Origin: an uncultured Pseudomonadales bacterium
GTDB taxonomy: Bacteria > Pseudomonadota > Gammaproteobacteria > Pseudomonadales > Azotimanducaceae
DNA length: 64,000 nucleotides
Reading direction: 5' to 3'
Assembly (NCBI GenBank): GCA_951813295.1
Contig: CATOTI010000001.1
Coordinates: 186,001 to 250,000 of the forward strand
Shown here: piece by piece, positions 8,395 to 17,303 of the stretch
Layout of the letters: each line of letters opens with the position of its first letter
Numbering within the stretch: position 1 is the first letter of the stretch
The notes under the pieces: generated by a model
The model's database searches: none
What the model was told of the DNA's origin: nothing
Seen by the model: only the letters and a program-made list of their open reading frames with translations
Made by a program: the position numbers and the translations under genes

Positions 8395-9243
8395 CTAGCG
8401 CGGGTGCACTTGCGGGAAACGAGGGTGGCGGAACGGCGCGCCCTTGCCGGCTTTCTTGGCGAGCGCCATCGGGTGAACGGATTCGCTTTCGGTGACCGCG
8501 TCGACGCGCTCGGGCGTATCGCCCGGCCGCCACGCGACGCGTGCATCGTCACCGAAATAGCGTAGCGAAAGCGTATTGCGTCGCTTGTTGGGCGCCGCGG
8601 GCGCGCCGCCATGCAGCATCGCCGGATGAAACGCCACCACGTCGCCCGGTTGGACGGCGAACGAGACGATCTCGTAGTCCTCGCGGCGAGCCTCGATGTC
8701 GGGTAACCGGGGCAGTTCTCTCGTGCCGTAGAGAGGTAACGTGGCGTCGTCGGGATCGAAGCGGCTGCCGTCGAAGAGCGTGCCGTGGTGCGAAGCGACG
8801 ACGAATTCGAGCGATTCCGCTTCGCTCAAGGGCTCGAACGGAATCCAGATCACCGCGAGATCGTCACCCTCGATCGGCAGATAAGGCACATCCTGGTGCC
8901 AGGGTGTTCGCCGTGCGGCTTCTTCCGAATCACCGGTTTTGACGAACACCTGCTCGTACATGAACCAGACGTCGGGCTTGCTCCAGAGTGCGCTGACGAG
9001 GTCCGGGAGTGCGGTTTCGGTATTAGCGCGGGCATAAGCACCGAACGCGTTCGGGTTGGCGAGATCACCGTAGAAGCTGCCGGGTGAACCGGCGATGAGG
9101 TGTTTCGACGCGCCGCGGCCGGGATGGCTGATGGACCAGTCGAAAGCGGTGCGGGCGATTTCGAGGTCCGCCGGGTTCAACACCCCGTAGAGCGGAACGA
9201 CGCCGTCGCGATGAAAGCGTTCGATCGAGTTCGTATCAATCAT
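8395..9243 (-). CDS. Phytanoyl-CoA dioxygenase (PhyH) family oxygenase
   Basis: This is a 282-residue Fe(II)/2-oxoglutarate oxygenase. The metal triad is visible: H116 and D118 in WHQDVPYLP, and distal H211 in FHPAMLHGGAP. The 2-oxoglutarate-binding arginine is expected about ten residues later (NKRRNTLSLRYF). I place the start at ATG 9243 (MIDTNSIERFHRDG); the open frame upstream is arginine-rich and unlike the family. The gene is divergent from the TonB receptor, with 185 bp between them holding both promoters. This family hydroxylates acyl-CoAs, amino acids or secondary metabolites; the substrate here is unknown. Confidence 0.88.
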   Translation of the reverse strand: MIDTNSIERFHRDGVVPLYGVLNPADLEIARTAFDWSISHPGRGASKHLIAGSPGSFYGDLANPNAFGAYARANTETALPDLVSALWSKPDVWFMYEQVFVKTGDSEEAARRTPWHQDVPYLPIEGDDLAVIWIPFEPLSEAESLEFVVASHHGTLFDGSRFDPDDATLPLYGTRELPRLPDIEARREDYEIVSFAVQPGDVVAFHPAMLHGGAPAAPNKRRNTLSLRYFGDDARVAWRPGDTPERVDAVTESESVHPMALAKKAGKGAPFRHPRFPQVHPR

Positions 9244-9378
9244 GACGACATTGGAGCGTGTTGGTTGTCGGGGGGCCAGCGCGACGCATCGACCGGCTCT
9301 CGCCCCTCGCATGGTGGTCGAACGATTCCACAAAAGGACGAGATTTTACGTAGACCTATTCGCGCGATACCGACAAAA

Positions 9379-9420
9379 TTGTTGATGGGGATAGTTACAA
9401 CAAAAATTGCATCCAGGAGG
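9379..9420 (+). promoter_or_regulatory. Upstream region of the TonB receptor with inverted repeat and strong ribosome-binding site
   Basis: The bases before the receptor are markedly AT-rich compared with neighbours. An inverted repeat TTGTTG (9379-9384) / CAACAA (9398-9403) with a 13-base spacer could be an operator. AGGAGG at 9415-9420 is a strong ribosome-binding site for the ATG at 9429. No Fur box is evident. The operator call is inference. Confidence 0.35.
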
Positions 9421-9428
9421 GGCATAAA

Positions 9429-12215
9429 ATGTCCGCGTTGAGAACTGGTGCACGCGTCTTCGCGTGCGCGTTCCTGCTGGCGCCGTTTGCCGCCACAGCC
9501 GAGGAGGCTGATGACGGCGGGCGCCGGATCGAGGAGATCACGGTCACGGCTGAGAAGCGTGAATCCACCGTCTCCGACACATCCATCTCCATCACCGCGT
9601 TCGGCGAAGACATGATCGAAGATTTCGGCCTGCAAGGTGCCGATGAACTCGTCAACTTCATTCCCGCAACGACGCGTGATGCCTACGACATCCGGATTCG
9701 TGGTGTCGGCAGAAACTTCCGCGCGTTGGGCGGCGATCCCGGTGTCGCGACGTACTACAACGGCGTCTATTCCGAGGACTTCGGCATCGCCGCGTCCGAG
9801 AACGGTCTCTATGACGTTCAGCGCATCGAGGTATTGCGTGGCCCGCAAGGCACGCTCTATGGGCGCAATTCCATTGGCGGCGCACTCAACTACATCACCA
9901 ACCGCCCGACCATGGATTTCGAAGGTGAAGCCCGTACGATTCAGGGATCGCTCGGTACGAGTGAGTACTACGGCGTCCTGTCGGGTCCGATCATCGCCGA
10001 CCGGCTGGCGTATCGGTTCACGGGCGTCAAGCGGGATCGAGATCCTTCGATCGACGGCATGAACGGTTCGCCCGGCATCAACAGCATCGACGATCAGAAC
10101 CTGGGGCTGTCGCTCGAGTGGATCGCGAGCGATACGGTGACTGTGTTCGCCCGTTGGAACGATCGCTCGTCCGACCGGATCATTGGCGGCTCGATCGTGC
10201 TCGATCAGGGTGTGCTCGGCGATCGCGGCCGACGCAACGTGGACAACTACGCGCGGGGCGTCGTGCCGACGGCCGCGGGTACGCCGGGGGCGTTTGCTTT
10301 CCCGCACCCCAACGGCACCACGCTCTACGGCCGTCTGCCAGTACCCGGAGTCGACCGGGCGACATCGAGTGTGCCGAACGCTGGGTTCGGTTTGACGGGT
10401 CTTGAAGTCGACACCGACATCGACGATCTCAATAACCGGCTCGCCACGAACGGCGACAACCACGAGCAGTTCGATCAGAACGCCGTACAGTTCGAAATCG
10501 CATGGGATCTGAGCGAGACGACCACGATCAAGTATCTGGGCGGCTGGATGGATTTCGACTACACCTTCGATATCGATCTCGATAGTACGAACGGCACGTT
10601 TGCGCAACCGCGCTCGACCGTGCTCGAAGCGGTAGAGACCTACTCGCATGAGCTGCAGCTCCTGTGGCAACTGGGCGATAACCTGGAACTCACCAGCGGG
10701 GTCTACTTCTTCAACTCGGATCGGTTGCAGAACTTCGCGTTCCGCGACCTCCACAGTCAGGGACGTTACGTCAACCCGGTGAACTATGGCGGCATGGCGG
10801 GATTCCTGCCGTTCGTCACGACCGGTGGGGCACTCAATCACGTCCGTCGCGGCGATGCGCCGGTCGGCACCCAGGTGCTCGGTATCTGGGAAGGTGATCC
10901 GTCCGGCGCCTACTACGAGTACTGGAACACCGTCGAAACCGACGCCACCGCGGTCTACACGCAAGGCACCTACACCTTCAACGAAGAGTGGGCGCTGGTT
11001 GTCGGTCTGCGTTGGGCGGAAGACGAAAAGACCGCGTTCGAGGATCGTACGGGCTATTTCGAACTGAACCCGGCCGTGCTCGGACCATTCATCGACGGTG
11101 CTTGCGACGGCGTGTTCGGCTTCGACTGCACGCTGATCGGCCTGACGAGTCTTGCGGTGACGAACGTCTTCATGGGCAATGCCGCACCGACGTTCAACCC
11201 GGCGGCACCGATCGCGCCGGCTTGTGGCTTGACCGACCCGAACTGCGCGACGCCGCTTCGCCTGCAGGGTATTCCGTTTTCCTTCTCTGACCGTGCGGCG
11301 GGGGATGACGACTGGGGCGATACGTCCTGGCGCGTCAACCTCGACTGGACGCCGACCGAAGATCTGCTGATCTATTTCTCGGCGACGACCGGCTATCGCG
11401 CTGGCGGATATTCGCTGGGGATCGGTGACTCGCGCGGTACGCCGCCCGGCGGTCTCTCCGGCATCGAGCCGTCGGCATACGATCAGGAAGAAGTGATCGC
11501 CTACGAGATCGGCTACAAAGGCCTGCATTTCGACGGCCAGTTGCAAGTGAACGCTTCTATCTATCGCTACAGCTATGACAACTATCAGGATCGAATCAAC
11601 GTCTATAACGAGACGTTGGGCGGTAGCCAGGACCAGGTGCGCAACGCGGAAGAAGCCGAGAACGCGGGCTTCGAACTGGAAGTTCTGTGGCTCGCTACCG
11701 ACGCGCTGACGGTCGGCATGAACGGGTCGTTGACCAGTACCGAGTACAAGTCGGATCAACTGCAGCTCGAAACGGATAACCCGGCCTATCCGACGACGAT
11801 CTTCAACGACTCTCTCGATCGAGATAACTTCCTCGTGCGGAACCTGAACGGCAACGATCTCAAGCGGATCCCGGAGAAGAAGTACACGTTCTGGGCTTCC
11901 TACCAGTGGCAGTTCAACAACGGCGCGCTGACCGCCGGTATGACCCACTCCTATACGGGTGAGTATCAGTCCGACGGGATCGTTCGGTTCCTCGACAAGG
12001 TACCCGCGCGTCGTCGCACGGACATCCGGCTGACGTGGCGCGAATCCACGGACCGTTGGGTCGTGAGCGCTTTTGTCGACAACGTCTTCGACGACATCAA
12101 CCTGCGCGGACTTGGTACCGGTGGTATCGGCGGCGACTTCACGTTGACCGGCGCATCGCTCTACCCGCGTTTTGCCGGCCTCGAGGCGACGTATCGGTTC
12201 GGTCCGCAGTACTAG
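9429..12215 (+). CDS. TonB-dependent outer-membrane receptor
   Basis: This is a 928-residue outer-membrane transporter. A signal peptide (RVFACAFLLAPFAATA) is cut around residue 24. A TonB box follows (EEITVTAEKRE), then the plug domain with IRGVGRN, VEVLRGPQGTLYGRNSIGGA (close to consensus) and NYITNRP, and then a 22-strand barrel ending in the aromatic YRFGPQY. This architecture belongs to the large sphingomonad/gammaproteobacterial receptor group often used for hydrophobic or terpenoid substrates rather than siderophores. Having no siderophore genes and many oxygenases nearby fits catabolic uptake (inference). A strong terminator follows directly. Confidence 0.95.
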   Translation: MSALRTGARVFACAFLLAPFAATAEEADDGGRRIEEITVTAEKRESTVSDTSISITAFGEDMIEDFGLQGADELVNFIPATTRDAYDIRIRGVGRNFRALGGDPGVATYYNGVYSEDFGIAASENGLYDVQRIEVLRGPQGTLYGRNSIGGALNYITNRPTMDFEGEARTIQGSLGTSEYYGVLSGPIIADRLAYRFTGVKRDRDPSIDGMNGSPGINSIDDQNLGLSLEWIASDTVTVFARWNDRSSDRIIGGSIVLDQGVLGDRGRRNVDNYARGVVPTAAGTPGAFAFPHPNGTTLYGRLPVPGVDRATSSVPNAGFGLTGLEVDTDIDDLNNRLATNGDNHEQFDQNAVQFEIAWDLSETTTIKYLGGWMDFDYTFDIDLDSTNGTFAQPRSTVLEAVETYSHELQLLWQLGDNLELTSGVYFFNSDRLQNFAFRDLHSQGRYVNPVNYGGMAGFLPFVTTGGALNHVRRGDAPVGTQVLGIWEGDPSGAYYEYWNTVETDATAVYTQGTYTFNEEWALVVGLRWAEDEKTAFEDRTGYFELNPAVLGPFIDGACDGVFGFDCTLIGLTSLAVTNVFMGNAAPTFNPAAPIAPACGLTDPNCATPLRLQGIPFSFSDRAAGDDDWGDTSWRVNLDWTPTEDLLIYFSATTGYRAGGYSLGIGDSRGTPPGGLSGIEPSAYDQEEVIAYEIGYKGLHFDGQLQVNASIYRYSYDNYQDRINVYNETLGGSQDQVRNAEEAENAGFELEVLWLATDALTVGMNGSLTSTEYKSDQLQLETDNPAYPTTIFNDSLDRDNFLVRNLNGNDLKRIPEKKYTFWASYQWQFNNGALTAGMTHSYTGEYQSDGIVRFLDKVPARRRTDIRLTWRESTDRWVVSAFVDNVFDDINLRGLGTGGIGGDFTLTGASLYPRFAGLEATYRFGPQY

Positions 12216-12240
12216 CGCTTCCGAACTTCGCTCGTAGCGA

Positions 12241-12271
12241 AAGCCCCATTCAGTGATGAATGGGGCTTTTT
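12241..12271 (+). terminator. Rho-independent terminator after the TonB receptor (bidirectional)
   Basis: An 11-bp perfect stem AAGCCCCATTC / GAATGGGGCTT with a 6-base loop is followed by TTTTCTTT. On the opposite strand the stem is preceded by AAAG, so it may also end the convergent acetyltransferase transcript, whose stop is at 12285. Confidence 0.9.
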
Positions 12272-12284
12272 CTTTGGGTCGGGA

Positions 12285-12764
12285 TTAGATGACGAACGCG
12301 CGCTCGTGTTCGGTGATGTGCTCGCGTGGTGGCGGGTATGCGCCCGTCACGCCGGTCGGCCGAAACCCCAGGCGTTCGTAGAGCGCGATAGCGCGGGTGT
12401 TGCTGTCTGCCACGGTGAGCAACACCCGCTTGACGCCGGCTTCCCGTGCGAAGGCGACGACGGCGTCGCCGAGCGCCTCGGCCACCCCACGACCGCGCGC
12501 GGTCTCGGCGACCCACATCGAAATCAGTTCGGCATCCTCGGGCGCGTGGCCTTCGGGACTGATGCGCACGAAGCCGACGTCCACGGTCCCCGCCGTGGCG
12601 ATGAAGGTCGGTAGATCCGCCGCCTGTCGTAGCCAGACTTCGTCGGGCCAGGTCTCAGCTTCCTCGTGCGTCGTGCCGAAGGCATCAGGCGCATCGAGGA
12701 GGGCCCGGAGGCGGATCTTCTTCAGCCGCCGCCACGCTTGTTTGCTCAAACGCTCGATTCGCAT
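12285..12764 (-). CDS. GNAT-family N-acetyltransferase
   Basis: This 159-residue protein has the single acetyltransferase fold. Recognisable elements are the central strand ISMWVAETARGRGVAEALGD, which holds the acetyl-CoA pyrophosphate loop (R-G-x-G-x-A), and the C-terminal VLLTVADSNTRAIALYERLGFRPTG, the usual motif B/C. The N-terminus (RLSKQAWRRLKKIRLRALLDAPDAFGTTHEE) matches the branch often near antibiotic or amino-acid acetylating enzymes. It is convergent with the receptor and shares its terminator. The acceptor is unknown. Confidence 0.9.
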   Translation of the reverse strand: MRIERLSKQAWRRLKKIRLRALLDAPDAFGTTHEEAETWPDEVWLRQAADLPTFIATAGTVDVGFVRISPEGHAPEDAELISMWVAETARGRGVAEALGDAVVAFAREAGVKRVLLTVADSNTRAIALYERLGFRPTGVTGAYPPPREHITEHERAFVI

Positions 12765-13014
12765 CCGCCCAGCGTACCCGGCTTCGGCGGGCGCACGCGC
12801 GATCTAGCGCAGTTCGCAGGTTGCTCTACTGTGGAGACCCCGACGTAGCCAATTTTCATGGGTTCATTTTCTACGAGGGTTCTGGTCAATCCGGGTCTTT
12901 CTACTTCACGCACTTAGGTAGCGGTGGGGAACTCGCAACGAGTGACAAAAAAGGTCGGAATTTTGATCATTGGTGGCGTCCGCTATCGGACCCACAGGCG
13001 ACATTTGCAGCTCC

Positions 13015-13872
13015 TTAACTCCGCCACCTCTCCGTTTCGCGCAGCGTGGCGACCACTCTCACAAACCCGAGGTTCCTGCCGGCGTCTGTCTCCACCATCT
13101 CTGCATCGCCCTTCACACCCCCCGCCTCCTCGCAGACGCGATCCCAGTGGGCCCAGAACTTCCAACCGTCTTGGAGCCAGTCTGCGGTCTGCACGTCGAA
13201 CTTGCCGATTCGATCCCAGTGCCGAGACCACCAGTCCGGGGAGTGAAACGAGGCGAAATCCCAAGCCCAACCTGGTTGTAGATGTTCCGGAGGATCACGC
13301 TCGAACTCCCTGAGGAGACCAGGAGAAACGATCCCGATTTGTCCGCCTTTCTTGAGAAACGGCGCGAGATTGCCGAGATAGAGATCGTCGGTGCCAAAAT
13401 AGTGGAAGGCATCAAGGCTAACGATTACGTCAAAGAACGCTGCTTCGTAGGGTAAGGAATGCGCTTCGGCGTGAACCGCGTGAATCTGATGGGTCAAGCC
13501 GGCTTCGCGAATCCGAGTCTCGTTGACTGACGCGGGTATCCACAGGTCGTTTGCCCACACTTCGACGCTAAATTCCCGGGCGAGAAAGATTGAGCTCATG
13601 GCTTTGCCGCAGCCCAGATCAAGAACCTTCATCCCCGGCTTCAGCTCAAGTGCTTCGGATAGGAACTCGGTAATCCAGACCGCATTAGGTCCCATGGAAT
13701 TCGCGATCATCCAATCGCGGTCGTACTTCGTTGATCGAGGAAAGCGCTCACGCGCAAAAGAGTCGTCTAGCTGCACAGTAATGGTCCCCACGCGGCCCAC
13801 CGCAATTTGGCGAACGGGAAGTAAATTTTGGTGATGGTTACCGGTCGAGAAGCGGTGAATGATAGCCGCCAT
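13015..13872 (-). CDS. Class I SAM-dependent methyltransferase
   Basis: This 285-residue protein has the Rossmann methyltransferase fold. Motif I is VLDLGCGKA (residues 83-91), an acidic strand end follows (VEVWANDLW), then the motif IV region FFDVIVSLDAFHYFGTDDLY and GGQIGIVSPG. The start is uncertain. ATG 13872 gives 32 extra residues, while a GTG at 13776 (VQLDDSFARERFPRSTKYD) would match the usual N-terminus of this subfamily. It lies in a lower-GC stretch unlike its neighbours, suggesting acquisition. The acceptor molecule is unknown. Confidence 0.85.
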   Translation of the reverse strand: MAAIIHRFSTGNHHQNLLPVRQIAVGRVGTITVQLDDSFARERFPRSTKYDRDWMIANSMGPNAVWITEFLSEALELKPGMKVLDLGCGKAMSSIFLAREFSVEVWANDLWIPASVNETRIREAGLTHQIHAVHAEAHSLPYEAAFFDVIVSLDAFHYFGTDDLYLGNLAPFLKKGGQIGIVSPGLLREFERDPPEHLQPGWAWDFASFHSPDWWSRHWDRIGKFDVQTADWLQDGWKFWAHWDRVCEEAGGVKGDAEMVETDAGRNLGFVRVVATLRETERWRS

Positions 13873-13976
13873 GCTAGGAAGCTATATCGCCTGCGTCTCC
13901 TGAATTACAGCGACGACACTCATTGACTTACCCCTATTTCCATTGCGGAGGCGCGCAGGATATCGGAGTCGCGTGA

Positions 13977-13989
13977 CCGCTTCTGGCCG
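13977..13989 (+). repeat. Short dispersed motif, copy 1
   Basis: The 13-mer CCGCTTCTGGCCG occurs here and again at 14559-14571, each time in an intergenic gap and followed within about 20 bases by a TCCGCT-type element. A related GTCCGCTATCG stands alone at 12978-12988. Confidence 0.5.
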
Positions 13990-14109
13990 AGAGCAGACAT
14001 CCGCTTCCGACCCAGAGTGGTCTTTCACTAGCTGTACAATAGCAACAGAAAAGCCACCCCAATTAGAATCTAATTCTGATGATGTAATACAACTGATGGA
14101 TATAGCTTG

Positions 14110-14514
14110 ATGCGAGCGATAAGAACCCTAGGAATAATCGCACTTTTCTACATTGGAGTCGTTATCGTATTTGAAGCAGGATTGATTCTAGGCCAACCTG
14201 AGTTTGACGACACGTTTGTCATCACGACGATGGATCAGGACGGTGCCAAGAACGATCGGGTACTGGTTCGCAACATGAGCGGAGGGAAGCTCTACGCTTC
14301 CGTGAATCATTGGCCGCGTGGTTGGTACCATGAGGCGATCGCAAACCCTGACGTCTAAGTCACGATCGATGGGATCAGCGGCGAATATCAAGCTGTCCCG
14401 GTTGATGGTTCTGAGTACAAGCAGGTAGAAGCGGATAACCCGAGTAGCCTCGGTTTTAGAGCGTTGACTGGATTCGCGCCACGACGATTGCTTCGCCTAG
14501 ATCCCAAGAACTAG
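14110..14514 (+). pseudogene. Nitroreductase/quinone reductase-family (DUF385-like) gene with in-frame stop
   Basis: From ATG 14110 the frame encodes a membrane-anchored protein (IIALFYIGVVIVFEAGLIL), then VLVRNMSGGKLYASVNHWPR and WYHEAIANPDV, and stops at TAA 14356-14358. The same frame resumes with VTIDGISGEYQAVPVDGSEY and continues to GFAPRRLLRLDPKN, ending at TAG 14512. That second half (NPxV-x-VTIDG..., LTGFxPRRxLRL) is the ordinary C-terminus of deazaflavin-type nitroreductase/quinone reductase relatives. The undisrupted protein would have 134 residues. A related intact gene lies at 63341-63745. The disruption is nonsense or a sequencing error. Confidence 0.75.
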
Positions 14515-14558
14515 CCATTCGATTCGCGGATTTCGACGTAGATGGACTCTTTGGTTGT

Positions 14559-14593
14559 CCGCTTCTGGCCGTTGGTACCGTCCGCTATCGACC
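14559..14593 (+). repeat. Short dispersed motif, copy 2 with downstream element
   Basis: This copy combines the 13-mer CCGCTTCTGGCCG (14559-14571) with GTCCGCTATCGACC (14580-14593). The second element shares 11 bases with 12978-12988. All copies are intergenic and confined to the 12.9-14.6 kb stretch. Confidence 0.5.
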
Positions 14594-14647
14594 GGCCCGC
14601 GGTTTGATCGACTAGCATAAGAGAGCGGGACTCACCGGAGGAAAGCG

Positions 14648-15163
14648 TTGATTACGACCAAGCTGATTCAGATCTTGGCCGACTACAACAAGTGGCAAAA
14701 CACCAGCGCGTATGCCGCAGCGACATCACTGACAGAGGTGGAACGCAAAGCCGACCGCGGCGCGTTTTGGGGCTCAATCGAAGGCACGCTCAATCACATT
14801 CTTTGGGGTGACCGGCTATGGATGTCGCGACTGGGTGGTGGTGTACCGCCGAAATCCAAGTCGATGCAGGAAACAGTTCTTGAAGGCGGTGAGTGGGCTG
14901 AGTTGCGACACGCGCGCGATGAACTGGACAGTACAATCTCGGCATGGGCTGCGTCGGTCGAACAGTCGCACCTCGACAGTTCGATCACCTATGTTTCGGC
15001 GGCGATCGGTAAGGAGTTCACCCAGAACGTGGGCTTGTTGACGATCCACATGTTCAATCACCAAACCCATCACCGCGGCCAGGTCCACGCGATGCTGACG
15101 GCTGCAGGGGCCAAGCCGGAGGATACGGACATTCCGTTCATGCCGAGGTTGCGGTCAAGCTAA
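14648..15163 (+). CDS. DinB-family protein
   Basis: This is a 171-residue four-helix-bundle protein. The DinB metal histidines are visible in SIEGTLNHILWGDRLWM (first His) and in HMFNHQTHHRGQVHAML (H-x3-H pattern), the family's hallmark. The start is TTG at 14648: GGAGG lies six bases upstream and the sequence begins MITTKLIQILADYNKWQN, the usual DinB opening with Tyr-Asn-x-Trp. DinB proteins include thiol-dependent transferases; this member's reaction is unknown. It is monocistronic in the accessory stretch. Confidence 0.9.
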   Translation: MITTKLIQILADYNKWQNTSAYAAATSLTEVERKADRGAFWGSIEGTLNHILWGDRLWMSRLGGGVPPKSKSMQETVLEGGEWAELRHARDELDSTISAWAASVEQSHLDSSITYVSAAIGKEFTQNVGLLTIHMFNHQTHHRGQVHAMLTAAGAKPEDTDIPFMPRLRSS

Positions 15164-15448
15164 GCGCCGGCAGTAGAACCGGGCCCTAGGCGGAAAGGCC
15201 GCGGTGGTCGCGAGTGGCTTAATGCTTCTCGCGGACATGGGCCTTCGCGGCGGTTCCCCTCGCGCCCATTGTCGCTATCTACGAGGTCGGCACCTTCCTA
15301 GCAATCGATCGCCAACGGGACATCGTTATCCTTCTCCGTGGCTCTTCGCAGGATCTGCCGCGGTGGTTCTGTTGCCGCGGCGACGTTATCAGAATGAACT
15401 TCGTTGCCTCGTTCCGCGAGTGGATCGACTCCACATCGAGCCATGGGT

Positions 15449-16030
15449 CTACGGTTGCTCGAGGGCCTGCGCTGCTACCCGCTCGGCTTCGACAACCTGT
15501 TGTCCGATCGCTGTCATCGTGGCGTAGAAACGCCGGCAGTCGGGGGGCCCCAGCTGCTCGATGACCCGATCGCCCAGCGCCGCAAGGCGAGGGTCCTCGT
15601 TGAGCCGTGCGAACCCGGCATTCCACCAAGCTCGCCCGTAGGCGGAGGTGAACACCTCGCTCAATGCGGCCTCGGGGAAAATTGTCGTTTCACCCTGTAG
15701 CTCGGACATCGCTTGGCGACGCCGAAGAAGGTTGACGCGGTTGGTATAGAAATTGTGCAGCGTGGTGATTTCCCCCGAATCCAGAGCCGCTGGATCTAGA
15801 CACGCCTTGGCTACAGCGGACGCGGCGTCCTCGCCGAGCATGGCGTTGCGGTTGTCCATCGAGCTCATGAACGCGTCACTGGTGAGTTGGCTCTGCGCGA
15901 TCGTGTGGGCCTGATTCAAATCCCAGATGACGAGCGCAAGACCACCGACGACCGCGAGACTAGTCGCGGTCTGTACCCAAAGGTTCAGCCGAGTGGCGCT
16001 TAAGCGCTTTTTTGGTGGTGGTTCAGTCAT
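15449..16030 (-). CDS. Membrane-anchored hypothetical protein (193 aa)
   Basis: One transmembrane helix (TATSLAVVGGLALVIWDL, residues 19-36) follows a short cytoplasmic basic tail. The rest is helical and predicted periplasmic, with HNFYTNRVNLLRRRQAMSEL and AYGRAWWNAGFARL. The next minus-strand gene (16114-16671) shares this plan: helix near the N-terminus, then W/R-rich helices and the W-x3-G/N region. The two are probably distant paralogues. Such proteins are common in marine gammaproteobacteria with no known role. Its stop lies after 285 bases (15164-15448) in which I see no gene. Confidence 0.65.
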   Translation of the reverse strand: MTEPPPKKRLSATRLNLWVQTATSLAVVGGLALVIWDLNQAHTIAQSQLTSDAFMSSMDNRNAMLGEDAASAVAKACLDPAALDSGEITTLHNFYTNRVNLLRRRQAMSELQGETTIFPEAALSEVFTSAYGRAWWNAGFARLNEDPRLAALGDRVIEQLGPPDCRRFYATMTAIGQQVVEAERVAAQALEQP

Positions 16031-16113
16031 CCTTTTACCCTAGCGCGAGCGGCTGTTATCGACGCAATGAAACGCTCTTTGGAGCTGCTAGCGTCTGGCG
16101 TAGGTGTGGCGAG

Positions 16114-16671
16114 TTACGCGGTCGTTTTGGCTTCGGAGCTTCGTTCGATTTCCGCGCCGAGTTCATCGATGAGCATTCCGAAAGCGGGTCTCATGTCGAC
16201 GTTTTCCAGGACGCCCCAGTCCTGCCAAATTGGCACCATCTTGCGAATCTGCGGCAAAGTCATGTGCTCCCAGTGCGAGTCGGTGATGAACCCCTGCTCG
16301 CGTTGGAAGTGGGAGTTGTCGAGTCGCCAGAACGTCGCCAATGCCATATCGCGACACCGAGACTGTTCCTCCGGATCAAGATCAGCAAATGTGCCGCTAC
16401 GAAGTTTTGCAGCTATCGGCGGCATGAAAGTCGACTCGCCTCTTTCTCGGTGCGCCTCATCGAGAGCGGTGGCACGAACCTGGTATGCCTGAGCGAGTGC
16501 GAGTTTGTGCTGGTTTTCGAGTGCGCGTGTGTTGGCCTCGACCGCGTGTTTGCTGTATCGCACCTGCACGGCCAAGTAGATGATGGTCCCAAATACCGCT
16601 ATTGCCCCGAAAAAGTCGCCGAGGTTGCCGAGTAGCTCAGCAATATCCATTCCAGTCATACCAGTCTCCAC
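16114..16671 (-). CDS. Membrane-anchored hypothetical protein (185 aa)
   Basis: A membrane segment (FFGAIAVFGTIIYLAVQVRY, about residues 20-39) precedes a long helical domain with a QHKLALAQAYQVRATALDEA helix and a WRLDNSHFQREQGFITDSHW segment. The last motif recurs in a widespread unnamed family in marine proteobacteria. The layout is shared with the gene 83 bp downstream (15449-16030). A 132-bp repeat begins 30 bp upstream of its start codon, so its promoter may lie within that repeat. The function is unknown. Confidence 0.65.
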   Translation of the reverse strand: METGMTGMDIAELLGNLGDFFGAIAVFGTIIYLAVQVRYSKHAVEANTRALENQHKLALAQAYQVRATALDEAHRERGESTFMPPIAAKLRSGTFADLDPEEQSRCRDMALATFWRLDNSHFQREQGFITDSHWEHMTLPQIRKMVPIWQDWGVLENVDMRPAFGMLIDELGAEIERSSEAKTTA

Positions 16672-16700
16672 GTAGTTAGCGGAGGCTAACGATTGGGGTT

Positions 16701-16832
16701 CGGATCGGCGAGATTACTGGCCCTTTCGGACAAGGCCAGCGTTCGATTTGGGCGGTAGGCGGCCAACGGAGTGGTTCGTGGGTGAGGGATGTCGGACCGC
16801 TGGCAAGGTAGCTGGGTTCTAGCTCACGCTGG
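16701..16832. repeat. 132-bp dispersed repeat, copy A
   Basis: This copy is about 93% identical by hand alignment to 20432-20563, in the same orientation, with two single-base gaps. The end around GGTAGCTGGGTTCTAGCTCA is identical in both. On the minus strand part of it reads HQRELEPSYLASGP, which resembles a degenerate piece of an IS91-type transposase (consensus like HQRDRLERLCRYLASRP). Each copy sits a few dozen bases upstream of a minus-strand membrane-protein gene. Confidence 0.8.
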
Positions 16833-16953
16833 TGTGGATCGCCTGCTGACAGAGCAGAATGACGCGGGTGGCTGTGGGCGCCGATCACGAAGCGCTGATC
16901 ACGTCGGGTTGCTGTGGTCTACCCGGTACGCGTCGAGGTACCGGCGGGCCGCG

Positions 16954-17187
16954 CTTGCGGAGCTCGTTGGTGCCTTTGTCGCGCTGCACTACGAGACGCT
17001 CCTCGGCTGGCAAGGAGGTTGTCACTTCATCTGGGGCCTGACCGACGACGTCTTCACCGAAGCCTGGGGACGGGATTGGGCGTCGAGAATGAATGCGCGC
17101 TTCGATCGCATTGCCGACGCCGGCCACTTCCCGCAGAACACACACGGCGCGAAGGTCGTCGAGCTGATCCTGGCCGGTAGAGGCTGA
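16954..17187 (+). pseudogene. Alpha/beta hydrolase C-terminal remnant
   Basis: The frame ending at TGA 17187 encodes CHFIWGLTDDVFTEAWGRDW, then ADAGHFPQNTHGAKVVELIL. This is the terminal part of a haloalkane-dehalogenase-like alpha/beta hydrolase, with the cap-to-core WG-x-x-DxxF acid region and the catalytic GHF histidine. No N-terminal domain or nucleophile elbow is present upstream: the sequence runs into copy A of the 132-bp repeat. It appears to be a truncated remnant, cut at or near the repeat. Confidence 0.65.
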
Positions 17188-17303
17188 ACAATGCTGAAAA
17201 CGGAGCCACGAAACCAGGGGCTGTAGCCACTGTCCGGTCTTGTTTCGCGAAGTTGAGCAATTTCGATCAAGGGATCGAATCGCGCCGTCGCTAGAGTATC
17301 CGG

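Noticed and set aside
9240..11948. A 902-codon minus-strand open frame opposite the TonB receptor
   Set aside because: It is antisense to a receptor with a signal peptide, TonB box and full plug/barrel motifs; the long frame is a codon-bias shadow.
15204..15700. Plus-strand open frames in 15.2-15.7 kb
   Set aside because: No motifs or ribosome-binding sites; they cover a gap and the antisense of the 15449-16030 gene.
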